This document shows, piece after piece, positions 25,249 to 33,966 of a DNA stretch of 64,000 nucleotides; position 1 is the stretch's first letter; the number at the start of each line of letters is the position of its first letter. The notes below the pieces were generated by a model. That model was not told the origin of the DNA and ran no database searches. It saw only the letters and a program-made list of their open reading frames with translations. Source of the stretch: Gemmatimonadota bacterium. Its GTDB lineage: Bacteria; Latescibacterota; UBA2968; UBA8231. The stretch spans positions 5,512-69,511 of the forward strand of contig VXOR01000008.1 of assembly GCA_009840005.1 (NCBI GenBank), written 5' to 3'. A program made the translations under genes and the position numbers.

Positions 25249-25757
25249 GCGGGTTTCTGCTAGACACCAATGTGGTCTCGGAGTTGACAAAAGACGCGCC
25301 CAATCCGCGGGTTGTCGCATTCCTGACCGCACAAGACGACTTGTGGTTATCCGCGCTAGTGTTGCATGAGTTGGAGTTCGGTTTGCAACTGCTGCCGCCG
25401 GGACAACGTCGCGACGGGTTGCGGTCGGTGTTGTCAGAGTTCATTGCGACGTATGAGGATCGCATCTTGCCCTTGGAGAGGACCGGGGCAGAGCGGGCTG
25501 CCCAGTTCCGGGCGCAGGCGCATCGCTCTGGTCGCGTGCTGGACTTAGGGGATGCGCTGATCGCCGGGACAGCCAAAGTTCATGGTCTCTCTGTTGCGAC
25601 GCGGAACGTCGAGGACTTCGCAGACCTAGACGTGGACGTCATTAACCCTTGGGGAGACGCCTTGACCACTTCCAATAAATCCACCGGCGAAGCGGGCGAG
25701 GATAGTGTCGACCCACAGGAAAAGGAGACTGGAAATAATGCAGGATGTAACGGATAA
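25245..25757 (+). CDS. VapC/FitB-like PIN-domain toxin with a C-terminal extension
   Basis: A 170-residue PIN ribonuclease. Acidic active-site residues are D7 (LLDTNVVSE), E42 or E44 (LHELEFG), D103 (LGDALIAG) and D124 (TRNVEDF). The FitB-like core ends near INPWGD at about residue 137. The final 33 residues (Ser/Glu/Asn rich) have no PIN counterpart; they run across the ribosome-binding site and the first 20 bases of the next PhyH gene. The extension probably reflects loss of the original stop. Start is GTG overlapping the antitoxin stop. Confidence 0.88.
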   Translation: MSGFLLDTNVVSELTKDAPNPRVVAFLTAQDDLWLSALVLHELEFGLQLLPPGQRRDGLRSVLSEFIATYEDRILPLERTGAERAAQFRAQAHRSGRVLDLGDALIAGTAKVHGLSVATRNVEDFADLDVDVINPWGDALTTSNKSTGEAGEDSVDPQEKETGNNAGCNG

Positions 25758-26460
25758 ACTGGACCGACTGGAGCGCGACGGCTATGTCTTGATCGAAGGG
25801 GCCTTGAGTCCCCAAGAGACGGAACTGGTGCGCCAGCGGGTGGACTACGCGCGCGAAATGGGTTGGGAGGAAGGCTTGAACGCCGTGGGCAATATGTGGT
25901 TCGATTCGCTCTTGGACCGCGAGCCTGAAACATTCGCCCCCTTGGTGGGCCATTCGAGCGTGCGCCCTTATTTGGAGGGCATGATGGGCAAGCAGTGCCA
26001 GCTACGCAGCCTGCGGGCACACATCAATCCGGGGCCGTACCTGCAGGAGTGGCACATGGATTTCTACGGCTATTGGGAGGAAAAGCGCCAAGTCGAGCAA
26101 TACCGCTTGGCGGCCCAGCCCGTAGGGGTCAATACGACCTATTACTTGCAGGACAATGGGCCGGGAGACGGCCACCTCAAATACGTCAAAAACGGCCATT
26201 TGCAGGAGCCGCCCCATCTCTACCCCAAGGACCGCCCCAAATTCGCGGCTTGGTGTGACGCCCAGGAGCACGTCGTCCTCTACCCCAAGGCAGGCGACTG
26301 CGTCGTCTTTTTGAGCCACATACCGCATCAAGGGGCCAAGGAGCGCGACGATATGGAGCGCAGCAATGTGGTGTGCCACTACCAGATGACGCCGATGCAC
26401 GAGGGCGTCTGGCACGTGTCGCGGCCTAGGGGGTACGACGGCACCTTTCCCTTTGCCTAG
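25738..26460 (+). CDS. Phytanoyl-CoA dioxygenase (PhyH) family protein
   Basis: A 240-residue Fe(II)/2-oxoglutarate enzyme. The triad is EWHMD (H106, D108) with distal His in LSHIPHQGA (H194 or H197). The start at 25738 is chosen because AAAAGGAG lies about ten bases upstream; the longer frame from 25705 lies within the toxin tail. The gene begins inside the end of the PIN toxin gene, a tight join suggesting that the toxin-antitoxin pair inserted directly upstream. It converges with another PhyH gene nine bases away. Confidence 0.9.
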   Translation: MQDVTDKLDRLERDGYVLIEGALSPQETELVRQRVDYAREMGWEEGLNAVGNMWFDSLLDREPETFAPLVGHSSVRPYLEGMMGKQCQLRSLRAHINPGPYLQEWHMDFYGYWEEKRQVEQYRLAAQPVGVNTTYYLQDNGPGDGHLKYVKNGHLQEPPHLYPKDRPKFAAWCDAQEHVVLYPKAGDCVVFLSHIPHQGAKERDDMERSNVVCHYQMTPMHEGVWHVSRPRGYDGTFPFA

Positions 26461-26469
26461 AGGAATCTT

Positions 26470-27276
26470 TCACACGGCTACCAACTCTGGGTAGTCCGGC
26501 CCCTGGACAACTTCGCCTACGCCCACGGTTTCGACGTTGCCCATGCGCTCGTTCCAATTGTCGCCCAAGCGACGGGTGTGGCCGGGCATGAGGTGCATGA
26601 TATAGCTGCGCCGTGGGTTGTCGGTTTTGTTGCCGTACGAGCCGTGGAAGGTGCGGCAGTGGTGGAAATGACAGTGCCCGGCTTTGACCTCGCAGGGCAC
26701 TGGGGTGAGGTCGGTTCCGTCGGGGATCCCCTCTTGTTGCAGCAGCCAGTGCGGGTCGTCAACCACGGCGTCCTCGCGGTCATAGCGCATCGGCCATAGG
26801 TGGCTGCCCGGGATGACGTGCATGCAGCCGTTATCGACGGTGGCGTCGTCTAGGGCGATCCAGCAGGTGCCCATGTCGGCTGGCCCAACGTGATTCCAAA
26901 AGGTGTAGTCTTGGTGCCAGGCCAAGGCGGTTTCCGCGTCGTAGGCCGGCTTGTAGATCATTTGGTCTTCCCACATGCGCACCGGGCCAGACATGAGTTG
27001 GTGTGCCAAGGCGCTGATGGTCGAGTTGTCGATGAGGGCGGCAAAGGTCGGGTCGCGGCGGAAGATGTTGACCACCTTGACCGAGGGCAGTTGGCCTTTG
27101 GCTCGGGACTGCTCGACGGTTTCGCCCATCAGATGTTTGGGGAAAGGGATGCGGCCGTGGAGAATGTCGTCGATGCGTTCTTTGAGCGCGCTGATCTGCT
27201 CGTCGGATAAAACGCGCGGGCCGGATAGGTAGCCCTCGGTTTTGTAGTGTCCGATCTGGGCGTCGGTAAATGGCAT
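26470..27276 (-). CDS. Phytanoyl-CoA dioxygenase (PhyH) family protein
   Basis: A 268-residue PhyH enzyme with canonical WHQDYTFW (H121, D123), the NGCMHVIPGSH loop and distal TFHGSYGN (H211), then NPRRSY with the 2-oxoglutarate Arg. This branch resembles ectoine-hydroxylase-like and related small-molecule dioxygenases in its motif pattern. Its ATG is two bases after the stop of a ribbon-helix-helix-like gene and has GGAG upstream, so the two genes share a transcript. Substrate unknown. Confidence 0.92.
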   Translation of the reverse strand: MPFTDAQIGHYKTEGYLSGPRVLSDEQISALKERIDDILHGRIPFPKHLMGETVEQSRAKGQLPSVKVVNIFRRDPTFAALIDNSTISALAHQLMSGPVRMWEDQMIYKPAYDAETALAWHQDYTFWNHVGPADMGTCWIALDDATVDNGCMHVIPGSHLWPMRYDREDAVVDDPHWLLQQEGIPDGTDLTPVPCEVKAGHCHFHHCRTFHGSYGNKTDNPRRSYIMHLMPGHTRRLGDNWNERMGNVETVGVGEVVQGPDYPELVAV

Positions 27277-27278
27277 GG

Positions 27279-27620
27279 CTACTCCGTCGTGGGCTGCGCT
27301 CGATCTTGGGCTTCATTGAATGGGTGAGGTCCCGAGCGGTCGCGCTCGAAGTCAGCATCGTTGCCGACGTTGGGAATGGCGAGCAGATGGTCCACGAACG
27401 ATTCGGAAGACTTGAAGAGCGATTTTTCGGCAGATTCAAGCCCAATATCTGACAGATCCTTGGCAACCCTTTCAGCCGCATGAACTCGATCCTCTTCTTC
27501 TCGCATCTTTTCGGCCGCATCCAACGCCTTGGAGATTGCTGATTCCGCCGTGTCCTCTAGGGGGTCTGCCCACCTCTTGAGGCGTTGCATTGTCTCCGCC
27601 GACACTCTGATTGTAGGCAT
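27279..27620 (-). CDS. Small protein with a ribbon-helix-helix-like N-terminus, candidate regulator
   Basis: A 113-residue protein. The first 40 residues (MPTIRVSAETMQRL, DTAESAISKALDAAE) fit a beta-strand followed by two helices, as in ribbon-helix-helix DNA-binding domains. The remainder is charged and helical with no known toxin-like domain. GAGGAGG precedes the ATG. It is the first gene of a two-gene unit with the PhyH gene. A 7-bp inverted repeat lies 16 bases upstream of its start, consistent with autoregulation. It could be the regulator of the PhyH gene or an antitoxin whose partner has been lost. Confidence 0.65.
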   Translation of the reverse strand: MPTIRVSAETMQRLKRWADPLEDTAESAISKALDAAEKMREEEDRVHAAERVAKDLSDIGLESAEKSLFKSSESFVDHLLAIPNVGNDADFERDRSGPHPFNEAQDRAQPTTE

Positions 27621-27635
27621 TGTTACCTCCTCAAC

Positions 27636-27660
27636 TTGTTACTTTGAAACAACGTAACAA
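27636..27660. promoter_or_regulatory. Inverted repeat TTGTTAC-N11-GTAACAA, candidate operator
   Basis: Perfect 7-bp arms at 27636-27642 and 27654-27660, placed just upstream of the ribbon-helix-helix-like gene on the minus strand, where its promoter should be. Spacing suits a dimeric or tetrameric ribbon-helix-helix protein. Confidence 0.5.
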
Positions 27661-27823
27661 CGACCCCACGGACGGTCAATACTCATAGATTCCCCTGCGA
27701 GTTCCTCGTCTTCCACGAAGTTTTGTATTACTTTCCGAAGGCCTTCCGCTCGCTCTTTCGGCTGTCGAAGAGGACTGTAGCCGAAGGCTCATAACTCTCC
27801 ACAAAATCGAAGGAACCTTAGCT

Positions 27824-29083
27824 ATGCCCGCATCGAATTCACAGACGGTACTGATTCGCCCAGGACTGCTCGCCGACGGCCTCGGCGGCAGCGCCAAGGC
27901 CGGGCAGGCGGTATTCGTACGAAATGGCACAATCGCCGCGATCGGACCATTGGCACAGGTGGAGCAGCAGACGCCTCCCGATACCCCGACCGTCGATTTG
28001 AATGGCTGCTGTCTCACTCCCGGCCTCATCGATGGCCACACCCACCTCAGCCTGCCGGGAGACGGCCGCCGCTACGACCTGACCTTTCTCGAGAGCGACG
28101 AGATGATGGTACTGATCGGGGCCATGAACATGCGCAAGCACTTACGCGCCGGCATTACCACCCTGTGCGAGCACGGCGCCCGCAACAGGGTCGGGTTCAT
28201 CCTCAAGCAAGGTCTGCAACGCGGATACATCTCCGGGCCGCGGCTGCTCGTCAGCGGTCGTCCGATCACCTGCACGGGGGGCCACTTCCACATGTGCAAC
28301 GAGGTTGCCGACGGAGTGGAAGAGATCCGCCGGTCCGTGCGTCGGCTCGTGCACGAGGGGGCCGACTACATTAAGGTAATGGCCTCCGGAGGCGGGACGA
28401 CCGGCACGATTCCGGGGTTGGCCTCCTATTCGACTGAAGAGTTGCAGGCCCTAGTGGGCGAGGCGCGCCAGTTTCACCGCCTCACTGTCGCCCATTGCCG
28501 CGCCAAGGAGTCGATGGTGCGGGCCGTCGAGGCTGGCATCGACCTGATCGAGCACGTCGAGTTCCTCGAACCGGACCACGTAATGCGCTTCGACCCGAAA
28601 GTAGCCGAGATGTTGGCCGAATCCGGCATCTGGCTGAGCCCCACGCTGCAGGCGTGGACCAACTACCCGGAGATGGTGCGCCTGCGCAAGCTGCGCGACG
28701 CGGGAACTATGGGCGCCAAAGAGGAGGCTGCGCTCGCCCATCTCGAACAACGAGCGGAGAAGCGACTCGACGTGATGCGGCAGATGCTCGACTACTGCCT
28801 GAAGGAGCGCGTGGTGCCCGGCACGGACTCAGGAGTGGGCACCCTCGAATTCGGCCACTTGGACTACGACCTGCAGCTACTGGTCGAATGCGGCTTTACC
28901 CCGGCCGAAGCTCTCGTCGCGGCGACCCGGGTCTCGGCCGAGGCGGCCGGCATTGCCGATGAGGTGGGGACCATCGAGGTCGGAAAATCTGCGGACCTTG
29001 CCGCCTTTGGGGGCGATCCGACGGCAGACGTGGCCGCCTTCAGCGACGTCAGGGCGGTTTTCCAGGCCGGGGTGCGCGTTTAA
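27824..29083 (+). CDS. Metal-dependent amidohydrolase (imidazolonepropionase/prolidase-like)
   Basis: A 419-residue TIM-barrel hydrolase. Binuclear-metal ligands are visible: DGHTHL (H72, H74), the carboxylated-Lys candidate YIKVMASGG (K184), VAHC (H224), IEHVEF (H244) and the Asp in VPGTDSGVG. A C-terminal beta-sandwich with VGKSADLAAFGGDP completes the fold. Related enzymes cleave Xaa-Pro or Xaa-Arg dipeptides, hydantoins or imidazolones. It leads a three-gene plus-strand run with the aminotransferase-like and NSAR/OSBS-like genes, so it probably releases an amino-acid derivative for them. Confidence 0.9.
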   Translation: MPASNSQTVLIRPGLLADGLGGSAKAGQAVFVRNGTIAAIGPLAQVEQQTPPDTPTVDLNGCCLTPGLIDGHTHLSLPGDGRRYDLTFLESDEMMVLIGAMNMRKHLRAGITTLCEHGARNRVGFILKQGLQRGYISGPRLLVSGRPITCTGGHFHMCNEVADGVEEIRRSVRRLVHEGADYIKVMASGGGTTGTIPGLASYSTEELQALVGEARQFHRLTVAHCRAKESMVRAVEAGIDLIEHVEFLEPDHVMRFDPKVAEMLAESGIWLSPTLQAWTNYPEMVRLRKLRDAGTMGAKEEAALAHLEQRAEKRLDVMRQMLDYCLKERVVPGTDSGVGTLEFGHLDYDLQLLVECGFTPAEALVAATRVSAEAAGIADEVGTIEVGKSADLAAFGGDPTADVAAFSDVRAVFQAGVRV

Positions 29084-29111
29084 TAGTCAGCACAGAGGGA
29101 GGAACAGGCGC

Positions 29112-30251
29112 ATGGATGTCGCTGAGATTCGAGATCAGATCCCGGGTCTGCGGTTCGGCGTCTATCTCAATACCGGCGGGGTCGGCCAAGCACCCGCCAG
29201 CGTGAGTCAGGCGATCACCGCTGGCTACCGGCTGATGGCCGATGGTAGGCTGAGTCCCATCGACTGGTATGAAGCGATGAGCGAGGCCGCCTCCGAGATC
29301 CCTGCGAAGATCGCCGACTTCTTCGGGGCCGACTCGACGGAGATCGCCTTGACCATGAGCACCGGCGACGGCTTTGGCATGGTGTTGGGGGGGCTGCGCT
29401 GGGAACCGGGTGACGAGGTGTTGATCACCAGCGAGGAGCATCCAGTACCGCTTCAGGCCGTTCAAGGGCTGGCCGACCGGGAGGGGGCTGTCATCAAGGA
29501 GGTCGAACTGGATCACGACAAGGACGTGATCTTGGAACGGGTGGAACGGGCCATCACGCCACGCACCCGGCTGATCTGCTTCAGTCACGTCACCACCGAT
29601 TCGGGCACCCTGCTGCCGGCTGGGGAGATCTGCGCCCTAGCTCGGGCCCGCGGAATCCTCACGCTGTGGGACGGCTGTCAGGCGGTGGGGCAACTGCCGG
29701 TGGACCTCCATGGCATGGGCTGCGACTTCTACGCTACCAACTGCTACAAGTGGCTGCTGGCGCCGATCGGCACGGGGTTTCTCTACGTCCGCAGAGATGC
29801 GCAGCAGGCTCTCAAGCCGTTGCGGCGTCCGCACGATCCCTCCGCCTCAGCGCGACAGTACGAGATGGGGAGTCCGGCGAGCGTGCTCTACTTGGGTGTC
29901 GGCGCCAGCTTCGACTTCCTGACCTGCATCGGCGGACCTCGGGCCATCGCCGCGGAGGCGGGCCGCAAGGCAGAGGAGTTGTGGGCGCGTCTCGACGCCA
30001 TTTCCGGCGTGCAGGTCGTCAGTTCACGCCGCCCCGAGACCCGGAGTGGCATCGTCACATTTGCCATCGCCGGGATGGAGGGCGACGAGGTCTCCACAGC
30101 CCTCAGGCAGCGCTGGCAGATCGTCCAACGGGGCACGTACATGACCGATCCGACCGGCGTGCGGATCTCGGTGGCCTTCTACACCAGCGACGCGGAGCTA
30201 GACACACTAGTCGAAGCGGTGACGACGCTGGCCGGAGAGGCGAAGCGATAG
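29112..30251 (+). CDS. Class V aminotransferase-fold PLP enzyme
   Basis: A 379-residue protein starting MDVAEIRDQIPGLRFGVYLN; AGGA lies upstream of the ATG at 29112 and the longer frame overlaps the amidohydrolase gene. PLP-binding residues are visible: D187 (LWDGCQAVG) and the Schiff-base Lys K213 (ATNCYKWLLAP). The family includes cysteine-desulfurase-like, kynureninase-like and isopenicillin-N-epimerase-like enzymes; this sequence is closest in style to the last group. Its stop is directly followed by the ATG of the NSAR/OSBS-like gene, so they are co-translated. Confidence 0.88.
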   Translation: MDVAEIRDQIPGLRFGVYLNTGGVGQAPASVSQAITAGYRLMADGRLSPIDWYEAMSEAASEIPAKIADFFGADSTEIALTMSTGDGFGMVLGGLRWEPGDEVLITSEEHPVPLQAVQGLADREGAVIKEVELDHDKDVILERVERAITPRTRLICFSHVTTDSGTLLPAGEICALARARGILTLWDGCQAVGQLPVDLHGMGCDFYATNCYKWLLAPIGTGFLYVRRDAQQALKPLRRPHDPSASARQYEMGSPASVLYLGVGASFDFLTCIGGPRAIAAEAGRKAEELWARLDAISGVQVVSSRRPETRSGIVTFAIAGMEGDEVSTALRQRWQIVQRGTYMTDPTGVRISVAFYTSDAELDTLVEAVTTLAGEAKR

Positions 30252-31364
30252 ATGCGAATCGACAGACTCGACGTGTACTACGTGGTGATGCCGCTCATCT
30301 ATCCCTGGCGCACGGCGTATGGGGAAGACGCCGACATCCACTCGGTACTCGTCAAGCTGACCAGCGGCGAGCACGAAGCTTGGTCGGAAAGCACCCCTTT
30401 CTTCGCGCCCACCTATCTCAATGAGAGCGCCGGGTCCGCGTTCTACCACGTCTCCGAGGTGATGGGGCCTTGGGTCGTAGGGCGCGAGTACGACACGGCC
30501 GCGGACCTCGACCAGCGGCTGGCGATTTTCAAGGGCAACAGCTTCGCCAAGGCGGCCGTGGAGATCGGCTGGTGGACGCTACAGAGCCGCATCACTGGGA
30601 CCCCCCTGCACCAGCTTCTCGGCGGCCGGACTCGCGACGTGGTGGCCGGCGCTGACTTCGGCATCCAAGACTCCTACGACATGCTTCTCGGGAACATCCA
30701 GCAGGCCGTCGACGCCGGATTCCCGCGCATCAAGCTGAAAGTGGCCCCGGGCTGGGACTTGGAAATGCTGCAAATCGTCACCAGCACCTTCCCCGACACC
30801 ACCTTCCACATCGACTGCAATTCCGGGTACACCCTCGACGACCTGCCGTTTTTCAAGGCTATCGACGGCATGGGGCTCGCCTTCATTGAGCAGCCACTTG
30901 CGTACAACGACCTGCTCGATCACGCCGAGCTCGCCAGACAGATCGGCACGCCCATCTGTCTCGACGAGAGCATCGTCGATCCGCGCACCGCCGAGCAGGC
31001 GTTGCGCATCGGTGCCTGTCGCTACATCAACATCAAGCCGGGAAGGATCGGCGGCTTGACCAACGCCCTCGCTGTGCACGATATGGCTAGGGACGCTGGC
31101 GTGCCGGTGTGGGTCGGGGGCATGCTCGAAAGTGCTCTGGGGGGATCGATCTGCGTGGAGCTGGCGACGCTGGAGAACTTCACTTACCCGGGCGACCTGT
31201 TCCCCTCCTCCCGCTTCTACCACCGCGACCTGTCGCAACCGCCCACGGAGCTCGCCGAGGGCTGCGTCTTCAAGCCCTCGACCGGCGATCTGCCGACGCC
31301 GGATGCCGAGTTGCTGGCGGCGCAGACCTTGCGCTGGAAGACGGTCACGCCGGACTCATCGTGA
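30252..31364 (+). CDS. Enolase-superfamily protein, NSAR/OSBS-like
   Basis: A 370-residue barrel enzyme of the muconate-lactonising subgroup. Catalytic KxK (K161, K163 in IKLKVAP), metal ligands D188 (HIDCN), E213 (FIEQP) and D238 (CLDES), and the opposite Lys K262 (INIKPGRIGG) are all in place. This residue set is that of o-succinylbenzoate synthase and N-succinylamino-acid racemase. No menaquinone genes surround it, while an amidohydrolase and a PLP enzyme do, so racemisation of an N-acyl amino acid is the better guess. The ATG directly abuts the preceding stop codon. Confidence 0.88.
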   Translation: MRIDRLDVYYVVMPLIYPWRTAYGEDADIHSVLVKLTSGEHEAWSESTPFFAPTYLNESAGSAFYHVSEVMGPWVVGREYDTAADLDQRLAIFKGNSFAKAAVEIGWWTLQSRITGTPLHQLLGGRTRDVVAGADFGIQDSYDMLLGNIQQAVDAGFPRIKLKVAPGWDLEMLQIVTSTFPDTTFHIDCNSGYTLDDLPFFKAIDGMGLAFIEQPLAYNDLLDHAELARQIGTPICLDESIVDPRTAEQALRIGACRYINIKPGRIGGLTNALAVHDMARDAGVPVWVGGMLESALGGSICVELATLENFTYPGDLFPSSRFYHRDLSQPPTELAEGCVFKPSTGDLPTPDAELLAAQTLRWKTVTPDSS

Positions 31365-31379
31365 GCCGCTGGTTTATAA

Positions 31380-32897
31380 TTAGGTCGCCAGCGGCGCTCC
31401 GCCGGGTATGCTAATTGAGATCGGCGATTTTGCGTACTGGGAGCGGCAGGCGGTGAAATCGGCGTTGCGGTACTCGCCTAAATGAATGGACCCTGAAATG
31501 CGGTCTTCCGCAGCGCGCCCTGAAAACAGGAAGGGGATGGTATCGCCCGGGCGGCTCACTTGACTGCGCAGCTTTACCTGATCGCCTTCGATGACGCCGA
31601 CGATGGGCTGCTGGGAAAAATCGCTTATATGGGTGCCGCCGATCCAATGCCCCTCTTGTTCTAGGAATAGCTGGTGCTGGCTGCTGCTGCTCGAATAGTT
31701 GATGGTGAGATCCCAAGAACCGCTGACATCGGTTGCCGGAGGGGCTAGCTCCGTCGATTGGGGACTGCGTTGCGCGGATAGAATGCGGTGAATTCGGTCG
31801 GCGACCACTTGGTCGTTGCCCGGCTGCATCTGGTTGGGCGTGATGCCGATGGAAGTGCGGTCGTTGGCATCGCCGCTGGCCACGGCAATGCGGGGTTTGT
31901 TGCGGGCAAAATCCTCGGCGACCTCTGCGCCGGTAATGTGCAAGACGGCTGGGTCCCAACTGATGGTGAGGACTGGGGCGCGGTTGGACAGGCCGGTGGG
32001 GTCGTTGACCTCGGTCGATACGCTGTCAATGTCGCTCACCCGCTGGGCGATGTGGTCGAGATAGGACAGCCAAGTTTGCCATTCGGCGGCGTGGTCGCGG
32101 CGCACCCAGGCTTCGACCGCCGCCAACATCCCCATGATCTCTTCCTTGCCGATTTTATTATCGCGGCCCGGTCCGTGGTGCGGTGAACTGAATTGCCACG
32201 CCGACTGGAGCAGGGCTTTGTCGCCGAGCACTAAGCCGGCGCACTGGGGCCCGCACAGGGCTTTGCCGCCGCTGTAGGCCACGACGGTAGCACCCCTTTG
32301 CAAGTGGATATTGGGAATGGTGAGGTTTTCGGCCGCGGAGTCGGCGAGGACGGGGATTTTGTGTGGCCGGGCCACGTCGGCAATGACTTCTAGGGAAAGC
32401 GGCTGGCCGGTGGCAGAGCCTGCCCCCGTGGTTATGTAGATCATGGCGGTGCGGGGATTGATGGCTTGCTCCAATTCGGCCCGGGTCTCGACCATGACGA
32501 TTTCGACGCCGATGCTGCGCAGGGCATGGTCGTAGGCGTTACGCGAGTACCGGGGGATGATGACTTGGGTTTTGTCCAAGCCGGTCAAATCCGGGATGCG
32601 GATCAGTTTTTCGGGATTGCCGCCAGTGACGCAAGCTGCGGTGACGTGCTTGAGGCCAGCGGCGCAACCCGCCGGAATCAGGCCCCATTCGGCCCCAGTG
32701 ATGTCAGCTAGTCTTTGGCCGACGGCTTCGGCCAGTTCGTCGTATTGGACGAAGTAGCCCGAGGCCGCTTCCATGGCCGCTACAACTTCGGGGAGTTCGA
32801 CCGAGCCGCCGATGATGGTAAACGTGCCACGGCAGTTGATGATGGGTTCGACGCCAATGGCTTGGTATATGTTTTGGTCGCTGGTGTCCAATGTCAT
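31380..32897 (-). CDS. SelA/DgaE-like PLP enzyme with a C-terminal beta-rich domain
   Basis: A 505-residue protein. The first about 380 residues are a fold-type I PLP enzyme of the SelA-like group that includes D-glucosaminate-6-phosphate ammonia-lyase (DgaE): D186 (VLADSAAE) and the Schiff-base Lys K212 (AYSGGKALCGPQ). Family members usually end near residue 370-390. Here about 115 further residues follow, beginning near SGSWDLTINY and rich in alternating strands, suggesting a lipocalin- or beta-barrel-like module. It converges with the NSAR-like gene 15 bases away and precedes an amidohydrolase gene on the same strand. Confidence 0.82.
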   Translation of the reverse strand: MTLDTSDQNIYQAIGVEPIINCRGTFTIIGGSVELPEVVAAMEAASGYFVQYDELAEAVGQRLADITGAEWGLIPAGCAAGLKHVTAACVTGGNPEKLIRIPDLTGLDKTQVIIPRYSRNAYDHALRSIGVEIVMVETRAELEQAINPRTAMIYITTGAGSATGQPLSLEVIADVARPHKIPVLADSAAENLTIPNIHLQRGATVVAYSGGKALCGPQCAGLVLGDKALLQSAWQFSSPHHGPGRDNKIGKEEIMGMLAAVEAWVRRDHAAEWQTWLSYLDHIAQRVSDIDSVSTEVNDPTGLSNRAPVLTISWDPAVLHITGAEVAEDFARNKPRIAVASGDANDRTSIGITPNQMQPGNDQVVADRIHRILSAQRSPQSTELAPPATDVSGSWDLTINYSSSSSQHQLFLEQEGHWIGGTHISDFSQQPIVGVIEGDQVKLRSQVSRPGDTIPFLFSGRAAEDRISGSIHLGEYRNADFTACRSQYAKSPISISIPGGAPLAT

Positions 32898-32940
32898 GTG
32901 GGTCTCCCTTGTGGATTGTGGATGGACGAACTTGTAACGG

Positions 32941-33780
32941 TCAGGTCAATCCCCAGATACGGGCGGCCGTACCGCCTAGCATTTGATCTTTTTCGCGCGA
33001 GCTGAGAAAGTCGAAACCCTCTTGCACTAGGCGCAACTCCTCGGCTAGGGTCGGCCAGTTGTGCTTGGTGCGGTGGTGTCCTGGATAACCGGTGCCCCAC
33101 AACATGCGCTCGGCCCCAAAGGCTTGGTGCAGACGCTGGATGAAGGGATGCACGTCGGCATAGGGAAAAGCCTGCTTCGAGCGGCCGTGGACGTCCGATA
33201 TTTTCACTGCCATGTTGTCGAAATCGGCTAGCTGGACGATGGGCTGAAAAGCCTCGGCTGGCTCGTCGAGGTTGGGATAGCCCATGTGGTCCAATAGCAG
33301 GGGCATCTGCGGATGGCGGCGGGCGATTTCAGCTATTTGATCGGCGCAAGCGGCGTTGAGATGGAACTGGATGACGGCACCCATTGCGGCTAGGACTTCC
33401 CACAGGGGACGGTTCTGAGGCGTGGTCAGGACTTTTTCGTCTGGGTAGTACATGGGGTGGAAGCGAAAACCGAGCAAGCCGCGTTCCTCCATCCAATAGC
33501 GCGCCTGATCGGCGTTGTCTGGATTTTGCGGGTCGAGCATGCCGTGACCGATAGAGCGATCGGGGAAGCGGGCCTGCGAATCGGCGATATAACCGTTGTC
33601 CCAAGTGGACCAGCTAGTCTGCACCAAGACGCTGCGGTCAACGCCGTTTTGGTCCATGTCCTCGATTAGCTCGTCGGCGGTGGCGGGTTCGTCCGGCTCG
33701 GAGGTCCAGTTGGGAGCGGTGGGTCCGATGGGGTATTTCTCGGACATTTCCCAGATGTGGACGTGGGTATCGACGATCAT
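32941..33780 (-). CDS. Amidohydrolase family 2 protein
   Basis: A 279-residue TIM barrel of the PF04909 type. The N-terminal metal motif DTHVHIW (H6, H8), a mid-protein HLNAA His, the LLLDHMGYPN segment and a C-terminal WGTGYPGHH region are visible. The family includes decarboxylases and lactonases such as 2-pyrone-4,6-dicarboxylate and L-rhamnono-lactone hydrolases. It is the upstream gene of a minus-strand pair with the SelA-like enzyme, 43 bases apart. A sugar-lactone hydrolase role would fit sugar-acid catabolism here, but the substrate is open. Confidence 0.88.
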   Translation of the reverse strand: MIVDTHVHIWEMSEKYPIGPTAPNWTSEPDEPATADELIEDMDQNGVDRSVLVQTSWSTWDNGYIADSQARFPDRSIGHGMLDPQNPDNADQARYWMEERGLLGFRFHPMYYPDEKVLTTPQNRPLWEVLAAMGAVIQFHLNAACADQIAEIARRHPQMPLLLDHMGYPNLDEPAEAFQPIVQLADFDNMAVKISDVHGRSKQAFPYADVHPFIQRLHQAFGAERMLWGTGYPGHHRTKHNWPTLAEELRLVQEGFDFLSSREKDQMLGGTAARIWGLT

Positions 33781-33842
33781 GGACGATTCCTTTCAGGTTG
33801 GTCGGTTTTGTGCGGGCCTTGAGACACGATAATAATAAATGG

Positions 33843-33958
33843 ACGTTACGCATGGGCATAGAGGTATGGGATGCTTCGACTCCGCTGCGCTCCGCTCAGC
33901 ATGACGGGTGATGACGCCTCATGCTGTCATGCTGAGCGAAGCGAAGCATCTCATACCA
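33843..33958. repeat. Imperfect palindromic repeat, related to the interior of the family B MITE
   Basis: From ACGTTACGCATGG onwards it aligns with 37965-38085. Arms around GGATGCTTCGACTCCGCT and GCGAAGCGAAGCATCTC can form a long imperfect hairpin. The 17-bp outer ends of the family B element are not conserved here. It lies between the amidohydrolase start and the DUF4838 gene stop and could act as a 3' processing signal. Confidence 0.65.
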
Positions 33959-33966
33959 CTTAATAG

